A DNA stretch of 64,000 nt from Hydra vulgaris (lineage: Eukaryota > Cnidaria > Hydrozoa > Anthoathecata > Hydridae): NCBI RefSeq assembly GCF_038396675.1, contig NC_088934.1, forward strand, positions 45,251,001 to 45,315,000, in the 5' to 3' direction. Of the stretch, positions 45,423 through 57,510 are shown one piece after another. The notes under the pieces are model-generated. The model did not search any database and was not told the DNA's origin. It saw only the letters and a program-made list of their open reading frames with translations. Each line of letters begins with the position of its first letter. Position 1 is the stretch's first letter. A program made the position numbers and the translations under genes.

Positions 45423-46279
45423 TCTATTAAAGTCTTTGAAAGCATATTTCATTAAACAAAGTTGAAACTTTTTTGATTTAAAAAATTGACATTAAAAGTA
45501 AAACGTTTGAATAAATCGCATTCAATGTTTTTCTTTTTAATATTTGAGATTTCACTAGTTATTTAAATTTGAATTCTTAAGAGAAATATAAAGCTTTGCA
45601 AGACACAAATTGCCAGAAAATACTCTGGAGAGTATAAAAAGTTTTATGAAAACTTTATTTTGATAGAATTTTCCAAATGCTAAAGCATTTGGATTTCAGC
45701 ATATGTAAAATTTATCAAAAACTAGGACCCGCTGTTAAAAATTCAAAAATGTCTTTAAAAAACGATTCTTTTGAAATTGAGGCAGTTATTGAAAAAATAC
45801 ATAACTATTTTCAAAACGAAAAGAAAAGTATTTTTTTGTTGTTAGATGTTGTTGTTAGAGGTTTTAAAATGTTAGAGGTTTTAAAATTGTCATTTCAACG
45901 GAACTGAGTTCTTTTACTTTGATTACCACTTAATGGAGAACGTGATCAAATAACAAAAGACGTAATCATGTTGATTACGGAAAAGATTATGTATTTCATT
46001 TTTCTGCACATGTTTCGAAAAAATAGAAAAAAATCGACGGAATTTTTTCATCGTGCATTAAGTATTATTTAGAATTTCTTAACATGTAAATTTCAAGAAG
46101 TAATTGAAGTACTAAAATCTGTTCAATGTTTTAATGCAGAAGCTTATGGAGAAAATAATGAACTAACTGTTGGTACAAAAAATAATAAATAAAAATAATA
46201 AAATTTTAGGTATCAATCAACCGTCAACAATGGATACAAAAAATAACAACGCGCTCTGTTTGAGCGATATGGGAAAATA

Positions 46280-47587
46280 AGACCTGATGAATAAAAAATG
46301 AGACAAAATTTAAATCAATTTATGTATGCTATTCATAATCATGCAATTGAAATAAATTAGTATATTTATAGGAAATTTAATACTCTATTAAAATTATATT
46401 ATAGTTTTAAAATATTAATTAAAAAGGCTCCGTATAAAACAAGTTTGCAAGAAGACCTAAGAAAACGCATTTGCCAATTTAGAAATTCGCATCTGGAAAA
46501 GGTAAAAATCTTCACAGTAAAACACTTTCCAGAAGAAGGAGCATCGAAAGCGACCATACATCGTGCTCTAGAACGTGTAGACAATAATTTAGGCTATCAA
46601 CGAAAAAAAGGAAGCGGTCCAAAGGCGAAAAAAGTGGACAAAAAGCACATAGACCAATTGAAAAAGGCATTTGATCATCATAACTGTGTTTCACAACGTC
46701 AAGTAGCTCAAAGATTCAATTGTGACCAATCGTCTATATCTAAAATTCTTAAAAACAAGACGAATACTAGATATTACAAGAAGAAAATGATTCCACATCG
46801 AAGCGAAAGCCAACTAGCTCGAATCAAACCTTTGTGTCGGCATATATATCGCAATTTTAGGAATTTTGATTTTGTCTCGGATGACGAATCGTATTTCACA
46901 TATGCGAATACAACATTGGCTGGCAACGATGGCTTCTATTCTAGTGACGTATCATCTACAACTAGCGACGTCAAATTCAAAAGAAAGAAAAAGTACGAGG
47001 AAAAGGTGTTAGTCTCTTTGATTATATCGCCCAAAAGGACTTCAAACCATTGTTTTTTGAAAGTGGCCGGGCAATCAACAAACAAGCATACATCGGATGT
47101 CTCCACAAGCGGTTAATACCCTTCATTGATGAACATTATAAAAATGAAGAGTACTTGTTCTGGCCAGATTTAGCTAGTTCGCACTATGCAAATGAAATGG
47201 TTTCTTTTCTCGATGCCAATAACATCAAATACCTGCCAAAAGTAAAAAAAATTCACCCAATGTACCAGAAGCTCGGCCAATTGAGGACTTTTGGGGTCAG
47301 TTGAAACGCTTAGTCTACGAGGATAATTGGCAAGCAACAAGCATCCCTCAACTCAAAAGGCGTATCTTGAATTATCTTAACAAAATGGATCCGGAAGTGG
47401 CAAAACATTATGCCTCAATGACTTCAGTTTGTCTAGGTCGAGTTGCTTTTAATGATGTTATTGAAAACCAATAAATATATATTTTTTAATATCATATGAT
47501 TGTTTATAAATTTATTTTAAATTAAATTTGATAACTATGGCTATAATAACAATTTTAAAGTCGTCTCATTTTTTAGTCATCAGATGT
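46280..47587 (+). mobile_element. Mariner (DD37E type), copy 2
   Basis: 1308 bp between TA at 46278-46279 and 47588-47589. TIRs AGACCTGATGAATAAAAAAT and ACATCTGATGACTAAAAAAT, followed by GAGAC on both sides. Removing the element and one TA restores the TPR codons for GKYNE in the host frame, which fixes the boundaries exactly. Confidence 0.93.
46445..47474 (+). pseudogene. DD37E mariner transposase, two frameshifts
   Basis: Helix-turn-helix region (RQVAQRFNCDQSSISKIL), then FVSDDESYFTYANTTLAG with the first Asp, and KYEEKVLVSLIISPKR. A frameshift near 47050-47060 leads to INKQAYIGCL and FWPDLASSHYANEM (second Asp). A second shift in an A-run near 47245 leads to NVPEARPIEDFWGQLKR (catalytic Glu) and a C-terminus ending near 47474. 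Same domain order as copy 1, but diverged. The A-runs are plausible sites for slippage or for sequencing error. Confidence 0.9.
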
Positions 47588-47965
47588 TATAATGAAACTT
47601 TCGAAATTTTTTTATTCTGTTGCGAAAATAAAAACTGAAATTTTAGGTATACAAAAGAAAAATATCGCAGTCTATTTGAGCAATATTGTAAAGTATAACG
47701 AAGCTTTAGAAGTTTATTACTCGATAAAGTAAAAACTGAAATTTTAGGTATAAACCATCCGTTAACAATTGGTACAAAAAATAATATCGCATCCTGTTTG
47801 TACAAAATAGGTAAATATAACGAAACTTTAGAAATTTATTATTCTGTTGATAAAATACAAACCGAAATTTTAGGTATCAACCATCCTTCTACAATGAATA
47901 CAAAAAATAATACTGCAATATGTTTACGTAGAAAAGAAAGTGGAAATTGTTTGCTTTTGGCAGTT

Positions 47966-49470
47966 AAACTATTATAAACAATTTATTTGCTTTGGTTCTT
48001 AGCTTATTAGGTATTATATAATATTATATAAATCTATCATTTTATTTGTCTTGAGCCACACGACATCCTTTGTAAGTTATGAAATTGCGATTATTTGTTG
48101 TATTAGTTGCAATATTTAAATAAACAATTTCTTTAATAGTATGTTGCAACAGTGTTACACACTGTTCACTCTATAGGAAATTATAGCCCATCATCGAACA
48201 ATTAAGCGAATGGTAAACAAACGCTCCTGGTTGCCATGCGCTTAATTGTCCATCCATGCGCTTAATTGTCCAATCCAGAAAAGACGTAAAGTCGTTCGTA
48301 AAATGTTATGAAAGATGTTTTTAGGTAGATCCAGCTTCTAAATGTTGTTATGATAAATACACAAATTTAGCTGCTTTTTGTTGTTCACAAGTTCACAAGA
48401 AATTTCCACTGAATATAAATTCTAAACAACCAAGAGCATAATTAGCAATATAGTACAATACAATATATACAAATGCAATTTAATAGCTACGTAAAAAACA
48501 CACCCGCAACGTTCATTTTGACGCAATTAAAAATATATAAATTATATACAAAGCAAACATTAAAATTAATCACATACTATACAATTATTAACACAATTAA
48601 TCAACATGACCTAGATCAGATCGTACAACCTTGAGATACATTTAAATCAAAAATTTGATTCATGATTGTTGTCGATGTGAAATCAATGATTTTTAGCCTA
48701 GAATATGTTACTTCCTTCACATTTGATAGTATCATTCAGTATGCCGCTTCTTTTGAAGACAGTAGTTTTAGTCAATATTTTATATTTAAAGCAGCACAAT
48801 AATTAATATTATTAACTTTCAATAATCAACCTGAAATAATAAACCTGAAACATTGGTAATTCATTATATTAAAAAAAGATTGTTAAGATAATAACAAATA
48901 ATTATTAAGATTTATAACAATAAATGATTTATTTAGAAAAGATGAACTTTCTTAAATGAAGAAAGTAATTAAATGTAGATTCCTCTGCTTTAAATTAATT
49001 TATTTTAAGGAAAGAAATTCCTAATTTCTATATTTTAATAAAAACTTTGTTTCAAAAATAAAGGAATGTTTTCTTAGTCTTTACCATAAACGAAACGATA
49101 AATTTCTGTATTTAAGTCGATCTTAGTTTGGGTCAAATAAAAGGATCTTTAACTTATCGCAAAATGTGAAAAAGAATTTGTTTTAAGGATGCAAGATTCC
49201 TGCATAAAATACTTAAATTTTATAACTACAGTTATCGATGGGATGTCGTCTTGAATTGTTATATTGTAATAAGCAATTCTTAAATTTAATTAAGAGGACT
49301 TTCATGAAGTATGGATGTAATATAAATGATTTCAAATACTACCTCCCACCTTGTATGTTTTCAAGAACTCCCTATGCTTACGTGTGCAACATCCAATATT
49401 AAAGAATGTCTTAGCATTAAAATCTCTGGAGACGCAAAAATTTCCTGATTGAAGAATAGCATGAGCTTCA
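47966..49470. other. No gene seen; short tandem repeat
   Basis: AT-rich. CATGCGCTTAATTGTCCA occurs twice in tandem at about 48236-48273, followed by CGTAAAGTCGTTCG. Confidence 0.45.
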
Positions 49471-49570
49471 TCAATTGACTTTATTTTTTATGTCGCTGCA
49501 TGTTTTATTTTGGGCAAAGAAGACATATAAGGACATAAAGGAGACACAAAATACACATTTTTGAGATAAA

Positions 49571-49890
49571 AAATTGGTGTAATTTATATTTACGATTTTG
49601 TTTTTATTTAATTTGGATTTGATTACATTTATGTTTACCACATCTTCATCAGAATCATATAATTCAAAACTGCTATATACTGATGCGCTAATCAAATCGT
49701 CATAAACGTAAATCGTTTGGATTAGCTGCTTATATAAAACAATTAAACGTAAACCGTTTGGATTGGCTGCTTTTATAAAACAATTAATGTCCTCCTTGGG
49801 AATATGTAAAACATCATGTTTATCGAAGCCTCGCTCTCTTAACAAAAAATAACGGACTCGAGCAACTCTTCTACTACTAGCTGTGATCAT
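49571..49890 (-). CDS. Uncharacterised coding remnant, 3' side of P insertion
   Basis: An open frame reading SSRRVARVRYFLLRERGFDK, then DVLHIPKEDINC and ASVYSSFELYDSDEDVVNIN starts at the left edge of the P element. Its apparent ATG is made by the target duplication/TIR junction, so it is not a native start. The other side of the insertion (52644-53064) is also open on the same strand, suggesting one disrupted gene, but the frames across the junction differ by one. A 41-bp diverged tandem repeat lies inside (49704-49788), which is not a codon multiple. Family unknown. Confidence 0.35.
49880..49888. repeat. 8-9-bp target duplication (left)
   Basis: GCTGTGATC, identical to 52639-52647 on the other side of the P element. 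Confidence 0.9.
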
Positions 49891-52638
49891 GGCCTACTGT
49901 TATTATACGGCCTGATTTGTTGCATTTTCCATAAAAAATTAAGAGGCCAGTTTTTTTACGGCTAATTTTTAAATTTTATATTACGCATGAAAGGCTTTAC
50001 TAACAACAACAGCAATAACAATATATTTACCAGTGAATATTATACAAAGGTGTTGAAAAATATTGAATTATAATATTTTAACAATTACTATATAAATATT
50101 TGCTTGCATGCATTGGTTTATGCTTTTATAGTCATTTAATATGTAATGTATTCTGAACTGATTAATATGTCAATGTATTTTGACTGAAAGCGTTGATAAA
50201 ATAGTTAATCTTGATTCTTTGACAGAACAAATTTCTCCGCCAGGCTTTGCATTTAAAAAAATTCATGATAGTGTTGTTTATTAAAAACTATGTTTTGATG
50301 AAGGCATACCAACTGTTTTTGAGTCAATAACTCTAAATAAAGGCATACCAACTGTTTTTGAGTCAATAACTGTAAATAAAGATCTTTATGTTTCATTGTC
50401 ATATAAAGGCTATCATATTTCTTTACCTGAATAGTTTCATAGAGGTCATAATTGCAAATTAACAAACTGTAGTATGTTAGAAAGTTTTTCTGTCTATATT
50501 AGAAATAAAGCCAATGACATGAATTCAAGGCAGACCTTCATATTCTGCATCCATTATACATTATGTACTAATTTTTATGTCACACTTCAGCACAGTCTTA
50601 TAAGTTATTGTTAGAACAACTACCTTTACCATCTTTTAGTTTACTTAGAAAAATCCAAATTGGTGATATAAATGTGTATAAAGCTATAACAGTTTTGTTA
50701 CAAAAACATTGTGTATCAAGTGGTTGTGTGCTTCTTGTGTATGAAATGTGTCTGCAGAAAACAGCCCAATATCAAAGTGGGAAATATATTGGTGAAGATT
50801 CAGAAAGTAATCTTTATAAAAGTGTTGTTGTTTTATGATTTTAGGGCTTCAAAAAACTATTTCTTATGTTGTGAGATCATCACCTGAAGTTTGCACAACA
50901 GGATTATGGTTGAAAAAAGAAATTGCACTAATCAGGTTTTAAAGTAAGAGCTATTGTTACAGATAATCATTCTACCAATGTTAATGCATTTTCAGAGTTA
51001 CATAAATCCTATACTGGAGATGAAAAACTATTTATTTGTCATCCAGCTTATAAGTGTTTTAAAAACATATCTATTATATGGTATAATTCGTTTAATAAAA
51101 AATATTGGAAATAACTTGTTGAATGGAAAAAAATTTGTTTTTCCTTCTTTTTTGTTTGATTTCTTCAGAGACAAAGTTGATGTTCCAGCTGGTTTTATTA
51201 CTTGGGATTTATTTCATAAAGTTTATAAAAAAGATCAATTATTAAATGGAAACTTGAAAAAAGTGAGGAAAATTAATTATCAGGTCACTCATCCTGGAAA
51301 CAATAAGGACAATTTTTATCATTGCAAGGATAACAATGCAGGACAATTTTTATCATTGTTTCATAAGTTATTTATCACACCTAATTCAAAGCAGATGTTT
51401 AATACATCCAATCAGCTCAGCAATGCTGCTGTAAAAGGAGATTAAAAAACCCCAAATTTTATAGAGAAATTGCAAATTGAATTGAAATTTGGTCAACATG
51501 TGAATATTTTACTTTACCCAAACAAACTTCTCATGCTCTTATCACAATATTACGTGTAACTGCATCCTTATTGATGATTTTCTTGAAGAAAGCTCTACAT
51601 TTGCTCTTACTTTCAGGTTACAAAGTGATCCTTTGGAGCTACACTTTAGTAAGTATAGACAAATGAGCGGTGGTCGATTTATTGTAAATCTTTTAGAAGT
51701 TTGCAACAGTGAAAAAATTTTGGCAGTAAGAAGTCTTCTAAAGGAAGATATTATATTCTGGGATGAAAATTTTTATCAAACATTTGAATACTCTACTTTA
51801 GAAAACATTATGCAAGATAATGTCAGCTTTATGAAGATAGCATGGAAGTTGCTGTTACTAAATCCATTGCTAAAAAATTGAAAAAAAGATTTAAATGTCT
51901 ATCTTGTGGTTAAAAAATGGTTTCTACAGACCAAGATGTTCTTAATAACGAATATCTGAAAATATTATCCAGAGGTGAACTTATATGTCCAAGTCAATCC
52001 GTGTCTGATTTTATTTGTCATCTTTTTAGTATTCTAGATATTATTTCTTCTATTCTAATCAAACATCGCAGTTATTCTTTATCAATTAAAAGTTTTGCAG
52101 AACAAATTTTTAAGATTTATTATAGCAGTGTTGATTTTACATGCAAGAATCACCAAGAATGGGGAATTAAATATAGATCTCGAGTTGTCATTAATTTTTT
52201 TTATAACAATTTACAAAAAGAAACAACAGATTTTGTAAGAAAAGATCAGGTAAAAGAGTTTAAAAAAAGACAAAGAACTGATAGCTAGTGCTAATAAAAG
52301 ATTTTTTCTCAAATTCTTAATACATATAAAATTACAAACCTCTGTTTTTATTTCCTCATAAGAAATGTAAGTAGTCTCTTTGCAATATGTTTGTTTTAGT
52401 AGCATTTTGATACATAGCTGATTGAAAGCCTATTTCAGTATTTCATATGTTATTGGAATATACTGAAACAGGGAATCAGTTAGCGAAAAATATTGTTTAG
52501 CATAATGTAACTACATGATGATTATCTCAAGTATTCCTCGACTATTTAAATAAAATAAACATTTGCCGTAAAAAAACTGGCCTCTTAATTTTTTACGGAA
52601 AATGCAACAAATCAGGCCATATAATAACAATAGGCCAT
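49889..52638 (+). mobile_element. P-type transposon, 2.75 kb
   Basis: TIRs of about 74 bp (49889-49962 and 52565-52638) begin ATGGCCTAYTGTTATTATAY and differ at three positions by eye. They are flanked by the duplicated GCTGTGATC (8-9 bp; P elements make 8-bp duplications). The interior holds a broken P/THAP9-like transposase. Low TIR divergence suggests fairly recent insertion despite the decayed gene. Confidence 0.9.
50190..52288 (+). pseudogene. P-element/THAP9-like transposase, decayed
   Basis: Blocks in order: SPPGFAFKKIHDSVVY, then SLSYKGYHISLPE, LLEQLPLPSFSLLRKIQIGD (50608 on), LVYEMCLQKTAQYQSG, VRAIVTDNHSTNVNAFSELH, LFHKVYKKDQLLNGNLKK, then AAQFLSLFHKLF-type sequence (GQFLSLFHKLFITPNSKQ), LELHFSKYRQMSGGRF and a C-terminal region to 52288. 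The order is that of P-superfamily transposases, which are DDE-type GTP-dependent enzymes. YEM and TDNHST carry plausible catalytic acidic residues. Stops and frameshifts occur between almost every block. A 42-bp segment (AAGGCATACCAACTGTTTTT, then GAGTCAATAACT) is tandemly duplicated at 50297-50378. The N-terminal THAP zinc finger is not visible. Confidence 0.85.
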
Positions 52639-52647
52639 GCTGTGATC
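52639..52647. repeat. 8-9-bp target duplication (right)
   Basis: GCTGTGATC, identical to 49880-49888. Confidence 0.9.
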
Positions 52648-53064
52648 TACGATATCTTCTTTGTGTTTATCGCATATTTGTATATACTTATTAACTATAA
52701 TAAATTGAACTCGTTTCACAATATAACTCTTATGTAAAACATATGCTTCACGTACAATAGTAGTAGGAACAACAAAATCCAGATTAATTTCTTTGCTAAT
52801 ATGTCATAAAATTAAAACTAATCTTAAATATTGAGAGTATTTAGTAAACTCTTTTAGAAAAATGTAATTATTGTTCTCTATTTTATCTTTACTTATTATA
52901 TGGTTAAAATAATCATATTGTAAACAAGAGATTGTACATATATTATGGTGATAACTCCACAGATATTTTGTTTGCATTAGGTAGTTTTCTCTGCATAAAA
53001 AACTGCATTTTTTAACTCCATACGCTTGCGTTCTTGAGTCATTAAATGATGTTAAAGCTTTCAT
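52648..53064 (-). CDS. Uncharacterised coding remnant, 5' side of P insertion
   Basis: The open frame 53064-52804 (SFNDSRTQAYGVKKCSFLCR, then KYLWSYHHNICTISCLQYDY) ends in a stop. The sequence continues protein-like in another frame (ISKEINLDFVVPTTIVREAY, then KHKEDIVDHS) to the P element. It may be the upstream part of the gene whose other half is at 49571-49890. No family recognised; possibly chance open frames. Confidence 0.3.
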
Positions 53065-53261
53065 TTATGAGAGTTTTCTGATCAATAGTTTGTTTATTAT
53101 ACATTTACTATCACAGTTTTCAGATCAATAGTTTGACTTTAAATAAAAAATCATCTGGAACTGACCAACGCAAAGAATCACAGTAAAGAATCATAGTAAA
53201 AATTACCATTGATGCTATTATAAAATTTAAATGTCCAGTGGCTTCCTGGATTTAATTAAAC

Positions 53262-53314
53262 TAGAAGACATTCTCTGGCACAGACTTAGTTAAATCTGTG
53301 CCATAGAATGTCTT
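53262..53314. repeat. Hairpin with 21-bp stem
   Basis: GAAGACATTCTCTGGCACAG and its complement with one mismatch, separated by about 9 nt. The surrounding DNA is AT-rich and non-coding. Confidence 0.85.
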
Positions 53315-54694
53315 CTCAATGTTACCTTTAACATTTATAATAAAAAATAATTTTTCTGGGACTGCAGTTTTTCTTGAAACTTAATGCTCAATAGTTCCTA
53401 AAAGTTATTGTAAATTACCTTTGAATGACTTTGGATAGAAAAATTTACCATCCCTGTTATAATTTATTATTATTCAATATTTTGTAATTACGTCAGAACA
53501 AAACGAGATCATCAAATATTTATTACATCCTCAATATTTTATGCTTATCTAGCTAATTCCATGGGTTATATGAGATAATACATAAGCTGTTGTCATGCTA
53601 TTTAAACTATGATAGTACTTGGTGAAGTTGCTTAAGATGATATATTTTTAGATGCTCAAGATGAGATGCAGCTTTTTATTAAGAAAAGGAGCTTTATTTT
53701 GGTATTTCATGGGCGAAAGTTTTTTCAAAAAATAGTATTGTTAACTTTTTTAGAGATAGGAAAGATTTATTGTTTTTTTTTATGGTTGAGATAATTACTT
53801 TTTAATTAAGTATAGTCCTTGAAGGTACAATTTAATTTTATTTTGTAACTATATTTTGTTATTTTGAGTTTTTTTGAGTTCCTTTAAAAGAAGCTCATCT
53901 TTGGAAACTGGTTTCCTAAGATGAGATGATTGGGTGTGTTAAAAATAACGCAATTTTTGATATCAAGGTTTTTCTTTTAATGAACTATTCATTTATATTC
54001 TTTAAGAGGAAAGATTGTATTATGATAATAATACAATTTTTCCTTTTAAATATTTGATAAAGTTTAGGCAAGTATTTGATAAAGTTTGTATATAATAGAT
54101 AATATTTAATAGGCAAGGCTTTTGATAGGTTTAGGTTTGGATAATATTTGCCTATTTAAACTATAAATTACACTTTTAGCTATTTTGTATGAAAGCTGTT
54201 AGTCTAAAGAATAAAATAAGGTAAAAAGTTCTGAGTCTGGCATAAAAACTTATTACTGAAAATGCCACTTAACTTACGTCACACGGAAAACAAGTTTTCT
54301 GCAAATCAGTAAAGCGGTTTGTATTAGAAACTTTTACAAGATGCTGAGAATTCTATACAAATTTAAAAAATATATAAAAGTTTATCAGAGGTGACCGGCT
54401 AAGGAAAATAAACTGTTTTTTTTGATACTATATATTTAACTTACGTTATTTCACTTACGTTACCGAGCGCTTATGGTCGAGAATTTTTTATATCTATTTA
54501 GAGTTAGAGTTACATAACAAAAAAATTGCAAAAGTATAAAACTAATTCATTAAAAATAATTAACAAAACAAAATTTTAAAAAACTGGTGGCACTCTTCCT
54601 GAGTGATTTTTCATAACATTAATCAAAGTTATCATATCGAAAACTTTAAAAAATTTTTACAAACTTTTATGAATCCGCACCCTGAACCATTTAA
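53315..54694. other. No gene seen
   Basis: AT-rich. Words AAGATGAGATG and GAAGCTCATCTT recur between 53630 and 53930 without clear structure. Confidence 0.4.
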
Positions 54695-54895
54695 AAACGT
54701 TTAAATCAGACGTCTTTTGAACGTCCGAATCGGATGTTTTTTAAACATCTGAATCGGACGTTTTTCGAATGTTCAAAACGGACGTCTTTTGAACGTCTCT
54801 TCGGAACGTTTTCGTTAATTTCATCTGGGTATCTAAAAAAAACCGTCTGAACGTTCCAATCGGACGTCTTTAAAACGTTTTTTGAACGTAAAAAT
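54695..54895. repeat. ACGTCCGAATCGG minisatellite
   Basis: About eight degenerate units built from GAACGTCCGAATCGGACG and TTTTAAACG, many self-complementary around ATCGGACGT. The open frame across it is a by-product of the repeat. Confidence 0.8.
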
Positions 54896-56429
54896 GCAGG
54901 CTGGGAATGTTCTCTAAAAATTTTCATGTTTTCAAAATTATTAATTATTGGTATGCAAAATATTGTGTTTGCAAAATTTGTCGTTTTTACCTTTTTTTTT
55001 AATTATAACGTTGAAAGGTTATTTTGAGTAAATTTATTTATTTCTCTGATATAAAAACTGTAAAATTTGTAATTGAAAACTTTTTTTTTGGTATTTATCT
55101 GAGTGTATACGGACTATAATGATAAATGTGTTGATAAGAGATTTATGGGAGTGTTTACAGTCTATAATTTTAAATGTGTTTATTTTATTTAAGCTACAAC
55201 TATTCTATTTATATCAAAAGAAAATAAAGTTTTTAAACTAAAATTAAATTTTAAGTAAATTAATTATAATTTAATTATAACGGCCATTATTTATCTATAA
55301 AGTTAAAAAAGTCATTTACAAAATAATTATTTGGTATAATTCTAATTAAATTAATTATTAATAAGTAATTTATTTCTTTAACAATCTAGTTTGTTTAACA
55401 ATATAACGATCATTTTTCATCTATATACATGCTTTTATAACTGATTATACAAATATTTTATAGAATAAAACAACTCGTCCAGGAAGTGTTTCATAAATAA
55501 AACTACACCATGCTAGAAACAATATCAAGTAATATAAAACTGATGTTAAGAATTTTTAAGAATACACCGTGATAAATGTGATTCCAATAATTTTTCCAGT
55601 AATCCCTCAAGTCTTTATAATATTCCCTATACTCAATGAATCTCTAATATTAATCAGTTAAATTATAGAAAAAGTCCATTTTTGTCTTAATAATCTCTAT
55701 TACAGTAAAAGCGAGCATAGTTTATCCCACTTTAAAGTGTTAGGCAAATTAACTATATGTATTAAATCAAGAAAGAAGTTGTTGGTGCTGTAACTTTTTC
55801 ATACATTTTGCAACATCTTCAATCACCTAAGATAAATAACAGATATCAGCTACAGTTCCCAAATGAAAAAAATTTACATTACAATACATCAGGTATGCTA
55901 TCAGTAGATATCAGAAATATTTAGTAAATAATTGATCTTAGAGCATTCGATTTAAAAACATTAACATCAAGTCTTTCAAGCATTTGTTTTTTACTACTAG
56001 TACCCTATAGCAGTTGAGATATGCTATATAGTACAACTTAATTACTAGTCAAATTTTGACAACAGTTGTTATGTTATTTCGTTGACTATATGTTTCTCGA
56101 TGATATCTAACTATACAAAATGTGATTTTTTATTTTTTTATTTTGGCATCTTTTTTTATTTTTAATTGTAGGTAAACAACTAAAAGGCATTTCTTTTGTA
56201 TTAGTACTATTTTAAAATTGCTAATTTTTATTATTTGCCTTCCATAATAATACTTTTGATATTTAGTTTGGTCTATTGATGGCCAAAAAAAATTCCATAT
56301 TTTTGACAAAGAGCAGCAAACCAGGTCTCTCTGTTATGAAAATACAGTTTTTTGAATTCAGCTAAAGTGAAGATGTCGGAGCAGAGAAAGTTTGTGTTTG
56401 AATTGTTTAAGTTCTTTGCATCCACCGCA
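54896..56429. other. No gene seen
   Basis: AT-rich non-coding DNA without recognised elements. Confidence 0.4.
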
Positions 56430-57510
56430 TTTTGAGTTCAAAAATTTCATAGTTTTACCACACGGTTGGAGAGGAAGTTATTTCTTTCAGCGCAGTTTTG
56501 AACAAGTTGTTCTTTTAGAAGTTTAGCGTGTCCACGCGGCCTAAGACTGTACTTTGAAGACTCGGTGTTTTGGTTGAAGTTGAGGGACCTAAAAATTATT
56601 TTTTTCAATTTTGCTCATGATTTTATATTGCTCAGTAAGTTCTCCTCTTTCTTGTCGTTCAGAGAAAGTGTTGTCAGGATAAGGCTTGATAGACTCTGAG
56701 TATAAGGAAGATGTTTTAAAATGGCAATATGTTTTGTGGCTAGGTGTTGAACTTGCTCGAGTTTGGCTATGCCTTGAGCTAAAAAACGGTTGCTTGTACT
56801 GCAAATTCTAGGTATGGGCGAACTTCTAGGCAGGCTTTTTTAAGCCTGCCTAGCATTCGGTTGCTAGCTGATGCAACCGCGCAGACTTGTTTTTAACTTT
56901 TAAATCGCTAGTCATAAAAACGTCTCGGTCTCGTTCAGATGACGTGCATGATAGCTGGTGAAGTTAGCCTACCAAGTTATTCATTGTATAAATACAGTCA
57001 ATTTTTTTTGTTGCTGCGCCCAGTGTGCATGACTTTGCCCTTGTCAACATTAAATGACATGAGCCATGTCTGCAACCACTTCACTGCTTCGTTGATGTTC
57101 GTTCGAAGTTCGATAACTCCGATTATTTTACAGTCATCTGCATACATTTTAAAATGGTGTTGTATTTTGTCTGGCAAATCGTTAGTGGTCCAAAATCAGA
57201 TCCTTATGGCACACCGCTAGAAACTGTTTTTCAATCGGGATTATTGTTACCAGTGGCGACGCGTTGTAGGCGGTTGGTTAGCCAGGTCTCAATCTATTTG
57301 TGCTAGTTGTCGGTCACTCCGTAAGATTTCAGCTTATGCAGCAGATGACGGTGCGGAACTTTGTAGAATGTTTTAGCAAAGTCTGTGAATATGGTATCGG
57401 TTGGGTAACCTTTGCAGACAGCTTCAGTCAGGATGTCGCGAGTTTTGAGTAGGTTTGTGACGCAACCTTTTGTCTTTTGGAAACCGTGTTGAGCAGAGCT
57501 GATATATTAA
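56430..57510 (-). pseudogene. FADD-type LINE relic
   Basis: Read on the minus strand: ISSAQHGFQKTKGCVTNLLK, then FTDFAKTFYKVPHRHLLHKL, TVSSGVP, DNCKIIG-like remnants with the catalytic region lost, and at the 3' side LAQGIAKLEQVQHLATK, HLPYTQSLSSL and CAERNNFLSNRVV. The blocks parallel the copy at 34831-36195 at roughly half to two thirds identity, so it is an older member of the same CR1/jockey-like lineage. Deletions, for example at the catalytic block near 57150, and many stops are present. Confidence 0.82.

Larger units (their letters stand above)
45660..47965 (+). pseudogene. NB-ARC/TPR (NLR-like) gene relic, split by mariner
   Basis: The 5' part (about 45680-45900) reads IEAVIEKIHNYFQNEKKSIF followed by LLLDVV, resembling the segment up to and including Walker B of an NB-ARC/NACHT ATPase. 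The 3' part is a set of 42-residue tetratricopeptide repeats of kinesin-light-chain type: ILGINQPSTMDTKNN, CLSDMGKYNE at 46203-46279 continuing at 47588, then ILGINHPLTIGTKNN (47741) and ILGINHPSTMNTKNN (47867), exactly 126 bp apart. GKYNEALEVYY-type helices lie between. Such NB-ARC-TPR proteins act as cytosolic signalling or immune scaffolds in other animals; that role is inference. Stops, frameshifts and a mariner at 46280-47587 make it a pseudogene. Confidence 0.75.

Noticed and set aside
54706-54927. A 73-codon Arg/Lys-rich protein
   Set aside because: The frame follows the minisatellite unit, and its peptide repeats mirror the DNA repeat.
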